Below, piece by piece: positions 45,001 to 56,711 of a stretch of DNA of 64,000 bases. Made by a program: the position numbers and the translations under genes. The stretch's first letter is position 1; each line of letters starts with the position of its first letter. The notes under the pieces are model-generated. The model was not told where the DNA came from and searched no databases. It saw only the letters and a program-made list of their open reading frames with translations. The DNA comes from Gnetum montanum (Eukaryota; Streptophyta; Gnetopsida; Gnetales; Gnetaceae): positions 147,461 through 211,460 of the forward strand of contig MNCI01024958.1 in the NCBI GenBank assembly GCA_015680685.1, in the 5' to 3' direction.

Positions 45001-46800
45001 TTATAGTAACTATAAATTTGATGCTAGCCATAACATAACCCAATAGTTGGACATTCATGAGGGTTGGTCTAGAGAAATGAGGTTCATAACCAAGAGGTCC
45101 TAATGGCTAGTATAAGTTAGTATTAGCCTTAAGTTATTCCAACATCAGATGTTGGAAACCTCATGAGAAATCCATGGATAGAGTAAATCATAAATTAATG
45201 GTAGACTAATGTATTAATGGTTGTGATAATAGATTTGTTAATTGGTATTTGCTATTGATTACAATAGTGTGCTTTGTAGTATAAGATTCATCTTCTAGTC
45301 TTAGTCTATAGAGCTTTAAGGTGATTTATTCTATTACAAAGGTGTTCTAACCCTTCTTGCATATATTTCATGTAGATCTTGTAGGATGCTTTGAAGATGG
45401 ATAAGATGGAGCTAGGATAAGAATTAACGTTGGATGAAAGATAGTTTCTTTATGTATTTCATTTATGTTTTGGCCACTTAATAAATTTTTATTTTATTCA
45501 TAAATCATATATTTTCCAAAAAAATTTAATGTAAGGTTTTAATGAGACCTAAAAGACATAAATGTGTTTAATGTGGATTTTCCAAGTATTTCTATTAAGT
45601 TTCTAAGGAAATTCATGTGGCTTCTATGGTCTATAAGTGTTTAAATTACTTAAGGATTTATTAAAGAATTAATTTTATTCCTTACATGTACCATGAATGG
45701 TTACATTTAGTTATTTTCTTAATTATGATTTTGGGGGTGTGTCACCTTGCATCTTTCCAAAATTGAGAATCAATTGTAAGAAAAGGTAGTAGTCAAACAA
45801 GGGTAAGTTCTTCACTTCTTCATTCAAAAGACATGTCATAAGGTCCTAACTTACTTTTGACATAGAGACAACCATGGAGGCAACTTCTAGCAAAACTCCA
45901 TCAACAACACTTACCACCTCTTAGCAGTGATAATTTCCTAATGCCTTGCCTATGGACGTGCTTGACTTACTAGTAGCAAACATTACATAGAATGCCCACA
46001 ATAGCCTAGACCCCAACACCATAATACACAATGCCATCACATCTCCACCATCATCTCATTGGCTTGCTTCCCCTTTGAATGCTTACCCACCCCAACTTCT
46101 CCTTCCCTTTCTCCTCAATAATGACTTCCTATAATCTAGCTTCACCTGCGCCACTATTGATCATCCCCCTCGCACATACAATTAATCCATCTCCTACACC
46201 TATGGTGCCACCATTGGTACCCCCACTAGCATCACCATTCCTCATAATGTTGATCCCCCTCATGCTACTTCATCTTAACTACTATCTTCCATAACATCCC
46301 AATCCCAACTTGCTCAACCTTACAACATCCTTTCCTCACATGGACCAATAGTCCACATGCATGATCAAACATGATCTAAACCATTATTACGATCTTATCA
46401 ATGCCTACACAACCAAGTGTTATTACATTAGTTCCGACCACAAATAGTTTTATGTGTTTGATAGTGATATTGATCCCTTTGACTTCTACCACTTGCCTAG
46501 ATTTATTAATTTCCTACTCAAAATTACCTTTCTTAACAACTAGTCTGATGTCCCCCTCTACTTAGATGATGCCTTGGCCTACAACAAATACTAAGAGCTA
46601 CAATAAATGAACCTCTATGAAAGGGACTTGACATCATTTATGTGGATGTATTTATCCCAACTTGTGATGACAATGATGTCTTGATGCTTGCATGACTACC
46701 ATGGTTTTGCTTGCTTGCCACATTATTACTTCCACTCGACATGCTTATTACTACTAGCTAATGACATCTAGAAAGTTACTAATTAGTTTTTTGTTTGATC
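45001..46800. other. Unassigned stretch
   Basis: 45840-46780 is CT-rich with Pro/Ser/Thr-rich open stretches (46079-46294) that I cannot assign. No motif is supported. Confidence 0.3.
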
Positions 46801-47220
46801 ATGCTAAGTTATAATATTTTGTATACATAGAATCCATATGTCCCATTTTTAATATAGCATTGTATCTTTATTTTTCAATGGATTTGATGTTTCTTTACCA
46901 AATATTTATTTTTTAGTAGACCTGATATTTCTTAAGTAAATTTGATTTTTTCCACAAATCTGATTTTTTTCGTGGATCTAATTTCTGTAGAATTCCCTTA
47001 TGGAGGATTTTATATTACTTTGAATTTCTTCAACCAATGTAGAAATTTCTGCTTATATTATCGATGTAGAAATTTTTGTTGATTTTCAAAATGCAAATTT
47101 ACAAGCTAGTAGGAAAAAAGTTGTGATGCATTCTTCTAGTGATATTAATGTAACTAAGACATCTAATTTTGTTCTTCTTGATGATGTATATGATTCATTG
47201 GTTATTGATCTTTGATCACA
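46801..47220 (-). repeat. Probable continuation of the LTR of element H
   Basis: The gag-PR element 47226-54590 is flanked by ATATG duplications, so 47220 and 54596 were once adjacent. The segment should therefore belong to the H LTR or its flank. I cannot fix its end. Confidence 0.35.
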
Positions 47221-47225
47221 ATATG

Positions 47226-47990
47226 TGATGAGTGGTGAGGTACCCCTACACTCAACCATATGAATACAAGCATTTCACACGCGATTCGGTCGAACTCCAA
47301 GAACTAAGTGCATACGTGCCTTAATAGAACACTTAAGGTTAATCAATCGCTATCTTCCCAAACTTACTTGTATTGTCACGGTTGTATGGTTAAGTAAGCT
47401 TGAGGTATATGATTTTTATAACTTTTATCTTTTTAATTTCTTATGCTAATAGGGGAAGGTGAAGAGAACTAAGTGACTAACTTTCATTAACTATTCACTA
47501 ACTACATTCTAATTGTTCCTAACACTAATATCTGTTCCCACTTGTCGCACACATCCTAAACTAGTGCAACGTTGCTGGGATTACCAAACACTAATTGTTA
47601 CTTGGTTACCAAGCGCTACACACATGCTCGAAGCGGTTGTACTGAGTGTACTTTACTAGGAGAGTCAAGGGTTGAGAGAGATTAATTAACTAGGAAAGCA
47701 TTTAAACATTTAATAATAATTAATTACTATTTAGCTTAGTTTGTATGTTGAAAGGTTTATCATAAAGTTCATCTTTATTGCCGTACACAAATGTGTGCTC
47801 AGGTACAATTTGCTCGAATAAAGATCCGTTCACTTTAAGACTCCTACTACAGGCACATGGAAATTATTCTAACTCTGGAATGGTAAAACTGCAAGAGTTT
47901 AGCTAAGGGTCTAAATCTAACTGCCTAGAAAAAGGAAAGCCACCTCTTATTTATAGAAATTGATGTAGGCTGCGATATCGCAGTTTATCA
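47226..47990 (-). repeat. 3' LTR of copy II (765 bp)
   Basis: Homologous to 3423-4502. It starts (- strand) TGATAAACTGCGATATCGCAG (G to A in the terminal heptamer) and ends CACCACTCATCA. TATA box at 47948-47955. A 14-bp perfect palindrome CTGCGATATCGCAG stands at the promoter position. Confidence 0.9.
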
Positions 47991-48000
47991 TACCCCCATG
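47991..48000 (-). other. Polypurine tract of copy II
   Basis: CATGGGGGTA (- strand), identical to copy I and adjacent to the LTR. Confidence 0.6.
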
Positions 48001-48072
48001 ACTAAATGAAAACTCGTCCCCGAGTTCCTTACAAAATATTGGGAAGGTATGGGATTATTAACTTGAATGACA

Positions 48073-48359
48073 CTAATGGTGAATGGGGTGACACGTGAAT
48101 GGATCATCATTACAATACATGACCATATTAGTGTTCATGACAACAAGAGTGAATACTATACACATTTGACATCTAGCCTTATTTGGCAACTGAGAGAGAA
48201 GAGAGAGAAAAGAAGATGTGTTGCTGTCGATGGAAAAATTGCGTCTTCTGTTGTCCATCCATAACCGTGCCATCGATCTTATTCCTTGCATGACTACTCT
48301 GGCACCAGTCCATCCCAAGTGTTTCCTCCAGCATCAGTTCATTGTTGTATGATTGTCAT
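48073..48359 (-). pseudogene. Remnant of the small ORF before the PPT, copy II
   Basis: An ATG at 48359-48357 (- strand) follows TGTTGTGTGTGCAG, as in copy I. The frame of copy I is broken by stops at Gln codons. The alternative frame (48318-48073, 81 codons) is open and shares MQG.RSMARLWMDN and NDDPFTCHPI with copy I. Confidence 0.4.
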
Positions 48360-50178
48360 CTGCACACACAACATAGTCTCATATTAGCAAGGATAACTAA
48401 ATCACAATTCAATTGATACCTTGCTTTGGTGTATGGTCTATTGGCTGAGTTATGATATGGCTGATATAGATTCTAGAGATATAACACTGGTGACTACCCA
48501 AGGTGTAGGGGTTAGGAGAAAATTGAGAAAATTGGACCAAGACCCCCATGACTAAGAGCGATCCTTCGGTAGTGATAGAATGGAAAAATATAAGGAATAA
48601 GAAAGATGGAGAAAAAGAAGCAACATCAACGTCAATAAAATGGATGTCAGTGGAAATGAACGAATTAAATGTTGATTGCGAAAATATTTAAGGGAAAGAC
48701 GTTAACTAATGGACCAAGTAGGAATGCTAGTGGGTCCTCTCCAAAGCAAGCTCATGCCCTTAATGCCTTGACAATCCCACATTCAAAGAGTCCGTAGGCT
48801 TTGGAAATGTCATTTGGAAGCAAGAGTTAAAGTCTTAACCACAAGAATTTACCAAAAAGAAAACAATGCATCAACCAAAATATAGACTATTGATACAACT
48901 GGCAATGCGGTGAAAAATGGAGGAAGAATGATGAGGAGAAGAGAATGGAATGGAGTCTCAAGAACAAGGTGGTGTACAACCCCTTGTGTATTAATGGTTA
49001 ATGTGACTTAGTAGATCTCATTCCAAATCCAGCCTCAAAAAATCCACATCCAGTGACTTCGCATTAATACATTTGGCCAATCCATCCACTTCAAGTAACA
49101 AGAATGTTGCTGCCAAAGAGTCACCACCATTCCAAGGAACGAGAAAGGAGAAAGTAGAAAGCGAGAAAGGGCCTTAGTTAGAGGGAACATGTTTGTTTTA
49201 GTTCCATAACCAATGCTTGTAGCCCAGATGATTATTTTGTCTAAGGAGTGTGCTTTGAATTCTCACTATTTTTTTCTTCTTCTTTTTGCATGAGAACCAC
49301 ATCATGCAAAGACTTATTATTTTTATTAGCTCAGCTTCTTGATAATGGAGCAACGTCAAAATGGTAAGGAAAACTCAAGGAGAAGACATCCAAGAACCCA
49401 ATATAATGGCCAGAGCAAATGCATCAAATCCCCTTGAAGTCACACCCTTTTCAATCCTTGAGTCCTTCCTTAGTTTGAGAAATGCCCAGTCACCAATTTT
49501 TTGATAGTTCTATTATTTGAAGAAAGGGACTGTATAGTTCCAAGCCAAGAGAGACCATGGAAATTCATGGATGCATGGATGACGTGGACTCATTGCCTAT
49601 TATATCAAAAGAACCATACCTTAGTATCAACATTATGACTCAAAGGTAAAAACCAAACATTAGCAATCAATAGAATACAGTTCCTACCATCATTAGGAGT
49701 ACTTATTAGGTGACAAACCTAACAAAATAAAAAAACACACAAAGAAATGAAAGAGTATAAACGATGTTGCAAAACAAAAATAAGAGAAGTTAAAGAAATT
49801 TGTAAAACAAAAATGTGTAAAAAAAAAACTTAAAAAGGAATGGAGGGCCTCAAATGATCAACAGAGGTGGCCATCTCCCCCATGACTGAGTTGGAAGGAG
49901 AAGATCCGAAATAATGAGTGGGGTCATCCCTTCTCTGAGGTATTATGTGCATTGACCATTCTAGATTCATGATAAGGTTTGGTCTCTTGCACATTGACTA
50001 GTGATCTCTTATCGGAGTGCTTATTTGAATTTTTTAGGGGTTTCTAACTTCTCCCAATTGATTTTTTCAGGTTAATGTTTGGAAGTTGCTGACGCTCTTG
50101 CTCTAGTGCATCTATGCTCTCAATGTGAGCGTGAGTTGTTCCCTCAGTTAGTTCCATGCACGTTGGTGAGTTGCTCTC
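48360..50178 (-). other. Non-coding 3' internal region of copy II
   Basis: Matches 1431-3056 in inverse, including the AGGGCATGAGCTTGCTTTGG segment near 48745 and the CTTGGCTTGGAACTATA segment near 49540. No RT or IN motif. Confidence 0.55.
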
Positions 50179-51015
50179 TTAATCAGCTATCAACCACTGG
50201 GTGTCTTCTTGTTGTGTGGTTGCTACATATAGGCACTTTTGTATGTTAATTCCTTGTGCACACCAGTTGCATGCAGGCCATGCTGAACATTCCTGTACGC
50301 AATCACACCTTGTATCATTGTATGTGATGCATGGAACTTTCTTCTTCTTGATCTTCCCAAAAGTGTTTTCCTTAGATATTTCTAGGGAAAGATCATGGAT
50401 TCCTAGGCGTGCATTTATGGTACTTAGCCATGCCCTTCCCATTATTATTGGGAAGTCCCCTTTATCATTGTTTACTTGTATCACTAGAAAATCAGCTGGA
50501 TATGACCACCCACACACCGTGGTAACGATGTCCTTCACCAGTTCCAAGGGGACAGTGATGGACTAGTCAGCCAGCTCTAGGCGAATATTGCTCTTCTTTA
50601 ATGGAGGTAGGTTCCAGGCTTTATACATCTCTTGTGATATCAAGTTGACTCTAGAACCTAAGTCTAAAAGAGCTTTACATGGTTCATTCCCAGTGACTTG
50701 GAGATAGATTAGAGGGCTTTCGGGGGTAGAGAATTTCTTGGGAAGGTGGCCCTCCTTAAGCTAGTCAGTAATAGCATGTGTTAACATAACTGTGTGCGTT
50801 GAGCTCGATTTTTGGTTTGAAGGGAGCTCTGAAGCCTTATTTGATGGAGAAGCGTTCAGAGGTTCAACCACTTGTGGTTGTGAGGGCTTGGTTGGACTGT
50901 TGGTTTTGAAGAAAGGTCTTCTCTTCATACGGTTGTTAGAACCAATAGTGAGTTGAAGATTCACAACCCTCGTAGCATTGCGTTGCTGCAATTGAGTGGG
51001 GAGTTCCCCTTGCAT
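50179..51015 (-). pseudogene. Protease and gag/PR linker of copy II
   Basis: The linker (51015-50761) matches residues 1-84 of the copy I ORF. The active-site loop reads KALLDLGSRVNLIS: D-L-G in place of D-S-G, a single C-to-T change (TCA to TTA). A TAG replaces Gln before SITVPLELV. The C-terminal 122 codons (50547-50179) are open, with GWSYPADFLVIQV and GDFPIIMGRAWLS. The enzyme would be inactive. Confidence 0.75.
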
Positions 51016-51568
51016 TGCTGGAGCGGGTGGTAATGGAGCTATCAGTGTGAGTTGTGGATGGATTTGGAGGATGGTATGTCTGTGAGTTATTTCCCCTAGC
51101 AGAAGGAGTCCTATAATACTTCCGAGCTTGGTAGTGACGTTGTGGTGTCACATGACCAACAGAGTCATGTGGAGAGATTAGTTGTTGCATGTAGTAGCCA
51201 TATGGATCCAGTTGCCGGTAGGGATATTGTTGCCTTGGTGGCGGCATCCCCCATGACTGTGGGTATTGCCACTATTGTTGTTGCTCAATAGGTTGTGGTG
51301 GAGTTCCACTTGGATAATATGTTAAAGGTTGGTGGAATTGCCTTGGGTTACCTTGGGGATAAGATAACCATTGGGGTGATTGTCGTTTGTTAAGTCGTGG
51401 GTTGAGTGCATACACCCCAAACTCTTGTAGATGTGAAATTACTAGGCAACATCCCTTAGGATGGTCATATTGGCATATCTCACATCCACCGTCATTGTCC
51501 ATATCAGAATCCACAACCTCTTCGGTGATGGCCATTTTACCCTTACCTTTGTTACGTGCATGATCCAC
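50936..51568 (-). pseudogene. gag: gag C-terminal part of copy II (CCHC-like and Pro/Gln/Tyr-rich tail)
   Basis: Two overlapping open stretches (51568-51272 and 51247-50936) hold CEICQYDHPKGC, a C-x2-C-x3-H-x3-C motif close to a retroviral zinc knuckle. SYPQGNPRQFHQPLTYYPSG and a Gln/Tyr-rich tail follow. Nucleic-acid binding is inferred. Confidence 0.65.
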
Positions 51569-51750
51569 TTCTCTCTTTTTCTTTTTAACATAGTCACTAT
51601 CTTACTTCCTAGACTACTCTACGATTTTAAGAACAATTTTTGAACCTACTATCCAAGTAGTCCCACATCTGGTCTACATCTAGTTTTCCTATTCACCATC
51701 TCTTCAAGTGGTGACTCTTCCTCCTCCTCACAAAATCTCACTCCCCTTTT

Positions 51751-52503
51751 TCAAAGGGAAGGATCTTGGTTGTACTCTTCCACACTTTCTATCTTATGTA
51801 GCTCCCCTTCTACCTTAGCTACTTGCTCTAACAATCTATGAACTTGATGAGACCTAAGCTCTGATAATCTCCCTTGGGCATACATTCCAAGGGTTCTCCT
51901 GGTTTCATGCCTAAGTCCATCTATGAGATGGCGTAGTTGATCCCGCTGCGAATAACCATGGTCTAGGCAATGATGTAATAGTGCATAATAGTGGCCCATG
52001 GTAGCATCCAAGGGTCCATGATTTCCCTAATTCCATCCTTGGATTTGCTTTCATAGGCTAGACACTCGAGACTATGTTTGGTACTTATCATTAAACAATT
52101 CTAACATCGTACTCCACCTCCGAATGGATTTCGGTTCTAAGGATTGGTACCAGCTTTCCACTTCTTTCACTAGTTTCCTTGGGAACAACTTTAGTTTTTG
52201 CCATTCATTTTCTACGTTTTGCAAGGAACATGCATTGTGAAATGCTTATAGGTGATTTTGAGGATCAACATTGTATCCCCCCTCAAACTGTGGGATGTTA
52301 TTCATATCTAACCTCTTGATCCTACTATCTTTTTGGTGCCTTGTTGGAACTCTTACGGCCTCCATTATATCCAACATGCTTCTGGTTGCGAGTAGGGGTT
52401 CTTTGCGGTCATCTTGTTCATAGCGTCTATGATGTCTACACAGTTCCCTACTCTCCCTTCTTCTATGTTGTGATGCCCTCGTCCCCATTCTCAACTGTCT
52501 CAT
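51751..52503 (-). pseudogene. gag: gag core of copy II
   Basis: 52503-52246 carries RIKRLDMNNIPQFEGGYN, the usual entry to the gypsy gag domain. Between frames, ESWYQSLEPK and MLELFNDKY match the gag core. 52011-51751 carries HYYALLHHCLDHGYSQRDQL and LLEQVAKVEGELHKIESVEE, a helical end. Frameshifts or stops separate the parts. Confidence 0.7.
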
Positions 52504-52899
52504 TGGTGTTTTTCACTCTGTTTTCCTTTATCCTCATGGTTAGGTTCCTTATGACTGTGTCCTGACATTGAAGGAGAGGGTGAATGTGACAATGAAGGTG
52601 AAGAAGAAGGGAACCATTGCCATGATGATGCTTTCTACCTTCTCTTCGGTGGTCTTGGTCCCGATCATGATTACAATCAGAATGCCTACCCTTATCGTGT
52701 GTTTATGTTTCCTCGTTCAACACTTCGTGTTTGTGGGGATCAGAACCAGGGTTGTGAACCATGAAGTGGAGGTTCTGATACACCACCTATTGACCATTGT
52801 TAGGAGGGGGAACATTAATTGGTGGGGAACCTGTTGAAACTAGTTCACCATCCCCAATTTCGCTTAAAACATGCAGGGCGTTATGGGGCCATTTACCCT

Positions 52900-53283
52900 T
52901 CAAATATGTGTGGTAACTCTCCTGTCACAAGTCCCATTGACGTTGTGCTTTTGTGGGATGATAGTCCCTGTGTCATGATCACATGCAATGTATTCCGCAT
53001 ATAAAAGTGGCATGGCTATTCGTGTGAGAGCACGAAGGAGCATATTGGGGACTGCTCGGTCTGGAGGCAACACTATGTTATCCTCTAAGTCTCTCCAATG
53101 TAGTTGTTCATCTTGATGGAGAATAAAGGTAAAGTCGGCTACATACTCATCGTGATGAGTATATACTACTTGAAACTGTTGAGGAACTGGCAGATCTTGG
53201 ATACGTGTGTTGTGTCGTCGAATGTTTCTTGTGTTAGTCCTAGGTGGTGAAGTGCTTTTGTGCGAAGAAGAAGACATTTTCAT
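52900..53283 (-). CDS. gag: gag N-terminal module of copy II (127-aa ORF)
   Basis: The ATG lies about 120 bases after the PBS, and MKMSSSSHKSTSPPRTNTRN gives a Ser/Thr/Arg-rich start. A compact region with HHDEYVADFTFILHQDEQLH and LLRALTRIAMPLLYAEYIAC follows. The family of this module is not recognised. It has no counterpart in element D, whose left end is lost. The frame is open to 52900. Confidence 0.6.
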   Translation of the reverse strand: MKMSSSSHKSTSPPRTNTRNIRRHNTRIQDLPVPQQFQVVYTHHDEYVADFTFILHQDEQLHWRDLEDNIVLPPDRAVPNMLLRALTRIAMPLLYAEYIACDHDTGTIIPQKHNVNGTCDRRVTTHI

Positions 53284-53403
53284 CTTGTTCGGTGTGCAAC
53301 TTACCGTTGTCTTATTTTTCCTTGATTAACCCTAAGGGTTCGGTCTAGCATCCCAACAATATGAATGATTTCCTATGTTCTACGTAGTGCACAAACAACT
53401 AAG

Positions 53404-53421
53404 TCCCCAGTAATGGCACCA
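53404..53421 (-). other. Primer-binding site, tRNA-Asp type
   Basis: On the - strand TGGTGCCATTACTGGGGA starts one base after the 5' LTR. It differs from TGGCGCCGTTGCCGGGGA, the complement of the plant tRNA-Asp 3' end, at four sites, all transitions, three of them at CpG. Confidence 0.75.
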
Positions 53422-53422
53422 A

Positions 53423-54590
53423 TGATGAGTGGTGAGGTACCCCTACACTCAACCATACGAATATGAGCGTTTCACGCATGATCCAGTTGAACTCCAAGGA
53501 CTAAGTGCTTACACACCTGAATGGAACACTTAAGGTTAATCAATCGATGTCTTCCCAAACTTACTTGTATTGTCATGGTTGTATGGTTAAGTAAGCTTGA
53601 GGTATATGATCTTTATAAATTTTATCTTTTTAATGTCTTATCCCAATAGGAGAAGGTGAAGAGAACTAAGTGACTAACTTTAATTAACTATTCACTAACT
53701 GCGTTCTAATTGTTCCTAACACCAGTATCCATTCCTACTTGCTGCACACATCCTGAACTAGTGCAACGCTGCTGGGATTACCAAATGCTAATCGTTATTG
53801 GGTTACCAAGCACTACACACATGCTCAAAGCGGTCATATTGAGTGTACTTAACTAGGAGAGTCAAGGGTTGAGAGAGATTAATTAACTAGGAAAGCATTT
53901 AAAAATTCAACAAAAATTAATTACTATTTAGCTTAGTCCGTATGCTGCAAGGTTTATCATAAAATTTGTCTTTATTGTCGTAAGCTTGAGGTATATGATT
54001 TTTATAAATTCTATCTTTTTAATGTCTTATCCCAATAGGAGAAGGTGAAGAGAACTAAGTGACTAGCTTTCATTAACTATTCACTAACTACGTTCTAATT
54101 GTTCCTAACACCAGTATCCATTCCCACTTGCTGCACACATCTTGAACCAGTGCAACGCTGCTGGGATTACCAAACGCTAATCATTACTGGGTTACCAAGC
54201 ACTACACACATGCTCGAAGCGATCATATTGAGTGTACTTAACTAGGAGAGTCAAGGGTTGAGAGAGATTAATTAACTAGGAAAGCATTTAAAAATTCAAC
54301 AATAATTAATTACTATTTAGCTTAGTCCATATGCTGCAAGGTTTATCATAAAGTTCGTCTTTATTGCCGTACACAAATGTGTGCTCAGGTACAATTTGCT
54401 CAAATAAAGATCCGTTCACTTTAAGACTCCTACTGCGGGCACATGGAAATTATTCTAACTCTGGAATGGTAAAATTGCAAGAGTTTAGCTAAGGGTCTAA
54501 GTCTAATTGCCTAGAACAAGGAAAGCCACCTCTTATTTATAGAAATTGAGGTAGGCCGCGATATCACGTACGTGATATTGCGGCTCATCA
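53423..54590 (-). repeat. 5' LTR of copy II (1168 bp, with internal duplication)
   Basis: Same termini as the 3' LTR. It is longer because 389 bp are duplicated in tandem. TATA box at 54534-54541. The promoter dyad ATATCACGTACGTGATAT (about 54560-54577) is an 18-bp perfect palindrome. Confidence 0.9.
53591..54368 (-). repeat. 389-bp tandem duplication within the 5' LTR
   Basis: GTAAGCTTGAGGTATATGAT at 53591 recurs at 53980; the units end at CTTTATTGTCG and CTTTATTGCCG. The two units differ at scattered bases. The 3' LTR has one unit, so the duplication arose after insertion. Confidence 0.8.
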
Positions 54591-54595
54591 ATATG

Positions 54596-55362
54596 TCTTC
54601 ATTCAAATTTTGGGTTACATTACTTGCAATTGAAGTTTCATTTTGTAGTTAAATAATGTAATAAAAAATATCTAAAAATTTTATATTAGGTATTATTTTC
54701 ATTTTTTATTACTTTTTAAGTTATTTGTTAAGTTAGGTAATACTTCGATGGAGCAACACTCCAAAAAACTTAGGTAATACTCTAATACTTTATTTTATGT
54801 TAACATACATGCATGCGGGTTTTTCCTACAAAAATATTCTACTTAGAAATTTAGATAAAACAAGGGTAAAACAAAATTTAAATTTTTTTAAATAATATAA
54901 ATTTTCTTTGCTCATTATTAATATAATTGGTGTGACTACATTGGCTATTGTTGGAAAAATTGAAAATGAAAAATCCTAACAATTCCAATGCTTCATCTAC
55001 ACTAGGTTTTTTGTGATGACCACCCTAGGTTAGAAATGAGAATAAAAACCCAACACCATCTATGCTGGGGGGTAGATAATCTAACGTAGATGAGGCTATA
55101 CCTCTACAAAAACCCAAGAAAATGCCACATTTGCAATTCCCAAGGCATTTTCAGCCTTTTCAAGCCCAAATATAGACATGAGCTAACTTTTTCCACTTGG
55201 GAAATGAGGTAATAGCAACTTTTGAGGCATTTTTTAGCCTCAAAAGCTAAAGTATGTAAGATTGTAGCTCATGGACTGCAAATCTTACATTTACAATAAA
55301 ATCTTGCCTCAAGTTGGAAAATGAAGATTACAATTTGTAGCATGAGTTTTTGTGGTGTTTCA
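54596..55362 (-). repeat. LTR of element H, first part (TGAAACACCA family)
   Basis: On the - strand it starts TGAAACACCACAAAAACTC after a PPT. It contains CATCTACGTTAGATTATCTA and CCTAGTGTAGATG, a further variant of the dyad words of this LTR family. Confidence 0.65.
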
Positions 55363-55429
55363 TTGGTTCCTCTTTGTTGATGTTTGGAGGATTGACCTAA
55401 GAGACATCAACAAAGAATGCAAAACACCA
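55353..55429. repeat. Interrupted palindrome at the PPT/LTR junction of element H
   Basis: TGGTGTTTC...AAACACCA outside, and CTTTGTTGATGTTT...AGACATCAACAAAG inside. It is an inverted homologue of 5287-5363, with C-to-T and G-to-A changes. Confidence 0.6.
55364..55378 (-). other. Polypurine tract of element H
   Basis: AACAAAGAGGAACCA on the - strand, one base from the LTR. Confidence 0.5.
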
Positions 55430-56389
55430 CTATAGGTCAATCACCAACATTCTCTCTTAGTGCTTCATTTAGTAGTGTTGAACCATGGCAAAGAGTGCTT
55501 GTGATAATGGGATAAAGTTATGATGAGGTAATGGAGGATATATGTAGTATTTGGATAAAGAGAATGATCATTGAGGGTTAACAATGAGTTCTGAATGTTG
55601 AAATCATGGCTATGATATGATGTTGACCTATTAATCAATCAATCAGAGCTTTGTGCTTGGTGTTTTCAAGGTGTTGGTCACTTGACAATGCATTTGACGA
55701 AGCAGCACCTCACTCCAAGATTTTTTTGGCCATTAGGCTCCTCCCTTTACATGTTTGGAGCCATCTATTTACCTTTTTGGGCTTCATTGACCATTTGATT
55801 TCTTGGAAATTTACTTCCCCACTTTTTTTATGGGGTGAAACCTTCATTGGATTTCATTACCAAGGCCAATTCTGATTTGGTTTTCCCATCAAATGAGATG
55901 CATTACATTTGATGGACTTGATGGTGGAGCATGAGGAAGGGATGTCATATGGCCACAATGCATGAGTGTCAAACATAGGCCAACATTGTTGTTTAAGGTG
56001 AGGAAGGTTATAATCAAGTTACAAAGTTGGGTTCAAGTGATAAAGGTAATGATGTGAAACAAGTACTCTTGGTATGGTAGGACAAACTCATCAAATCTTG
56101 CACATTGAGGTCACATGATGACTTGCTATCATAACAAGTTACATCCTTGTGATGACTTTCAACCTTCATCCTACAAGCACAACTCCAAGAGGACAAGAAA
56201 ACCAAGCAAAGAAGTCATGTTGTTACATTACAATGCATAAGTCCATATAGAATGATCAACAAACCAAGCTACCATAGGTCACATATGACACAAAGTTTAA
56301 TAGTTCAACTATTGTGTAAAATAAGATCATGCAATCTCACTTATCATTGGTTGCAAAGGTCATTGTTGTTAGTGGTTTGTTCTCATGTG
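55430..56389 (-). other. 3' untranslated internal region of element H
   Basis: No supported ORF. The part next to the LTR is homologous to 5080-5286 in inverse. Confidence 0.45.
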
Positions 56390-56590
56390 CTACATGTAGT
56401 ACAACTTTAGGTAGGAATGATTAACTACATTGGCCAACTCATTCCCATCAATGTCTGCTATCCAAAAGGGTCCATTGTCATAGGCCATAGTGATCAAGAA
56501 AGGCCCTTCCCAGTTAGCTGAGAATTTGTCCACATGCTTGTGAATGGCTTTGAGGACCAGGTCTCCTTCCTTGATTTTGCGCTTGTTCAA
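56390..56590 (-). pseudogene. Integrase C-terminal (GPY/F) module of element H
   Basis: A 66-codon open stretch reads KIKEGDLVLKAI, DKFSANWEGPF, GPFWIADIDGNELANVVN and LKLYYM. This is the end of Tat integrases, where NWEGPY/F and LK.YY are typical. The catalytic core that should precede it is absent: only about 120 bases separate it from the second RNase H. Confidence 0.8.
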
Positions 56591-56711
56591 GTTATGACAG
56601 TTTTGTTGTTTTTGCCTTTCTTGATATCATTTAACATGAACAAGAATTCACATCCATTGCCCCTCCACTGAGTCCAGGCCCATAGTGCACAACTCCTTGT
56701 TTTTTTCATCG

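Larger units (their letters stand above)
47226..54590 (-). mobile_element. Complete gag-protease-only gypsy retrotransposon, copy II (TR-GAG-like, 7365 bp)
   Basis: The termini are TGATGAG and CTCATCA with a perfect ATATG duplication at 47221-47225 and 54591-54595. The 5' LTR is 53423-54590 and the 3' LTR 47226-47990. The PBS (tRNA-Asp type) is at 53404-53421 and the PPT at 47991-48000. Gag runs over 53283-51270 and PR over 51015-50179. No RT, RNase H or IN motif lies between 50179 and 48000. The LTRs differ at roughly one base in ten by eye, mostly transitions, so the insertion is old. Confidence 0.9.

Noticed and set aside
46079-46294. Pro/Leu-rich ORF as a host protein exon
   Set aside because: Low-complexity CT-rich DNA without recognisable motif or splice context.
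50201-50566. 121-codon + strand ORF
   Set aside because: Antisense shadow of the copy II protease.
52568-52837. 89-codon + strand ORF with hydrophobic stretches
   Set aside because: Antisense to the Ser/His-rich gag part of copy II; hydrophobicity follows from the complementary codons.
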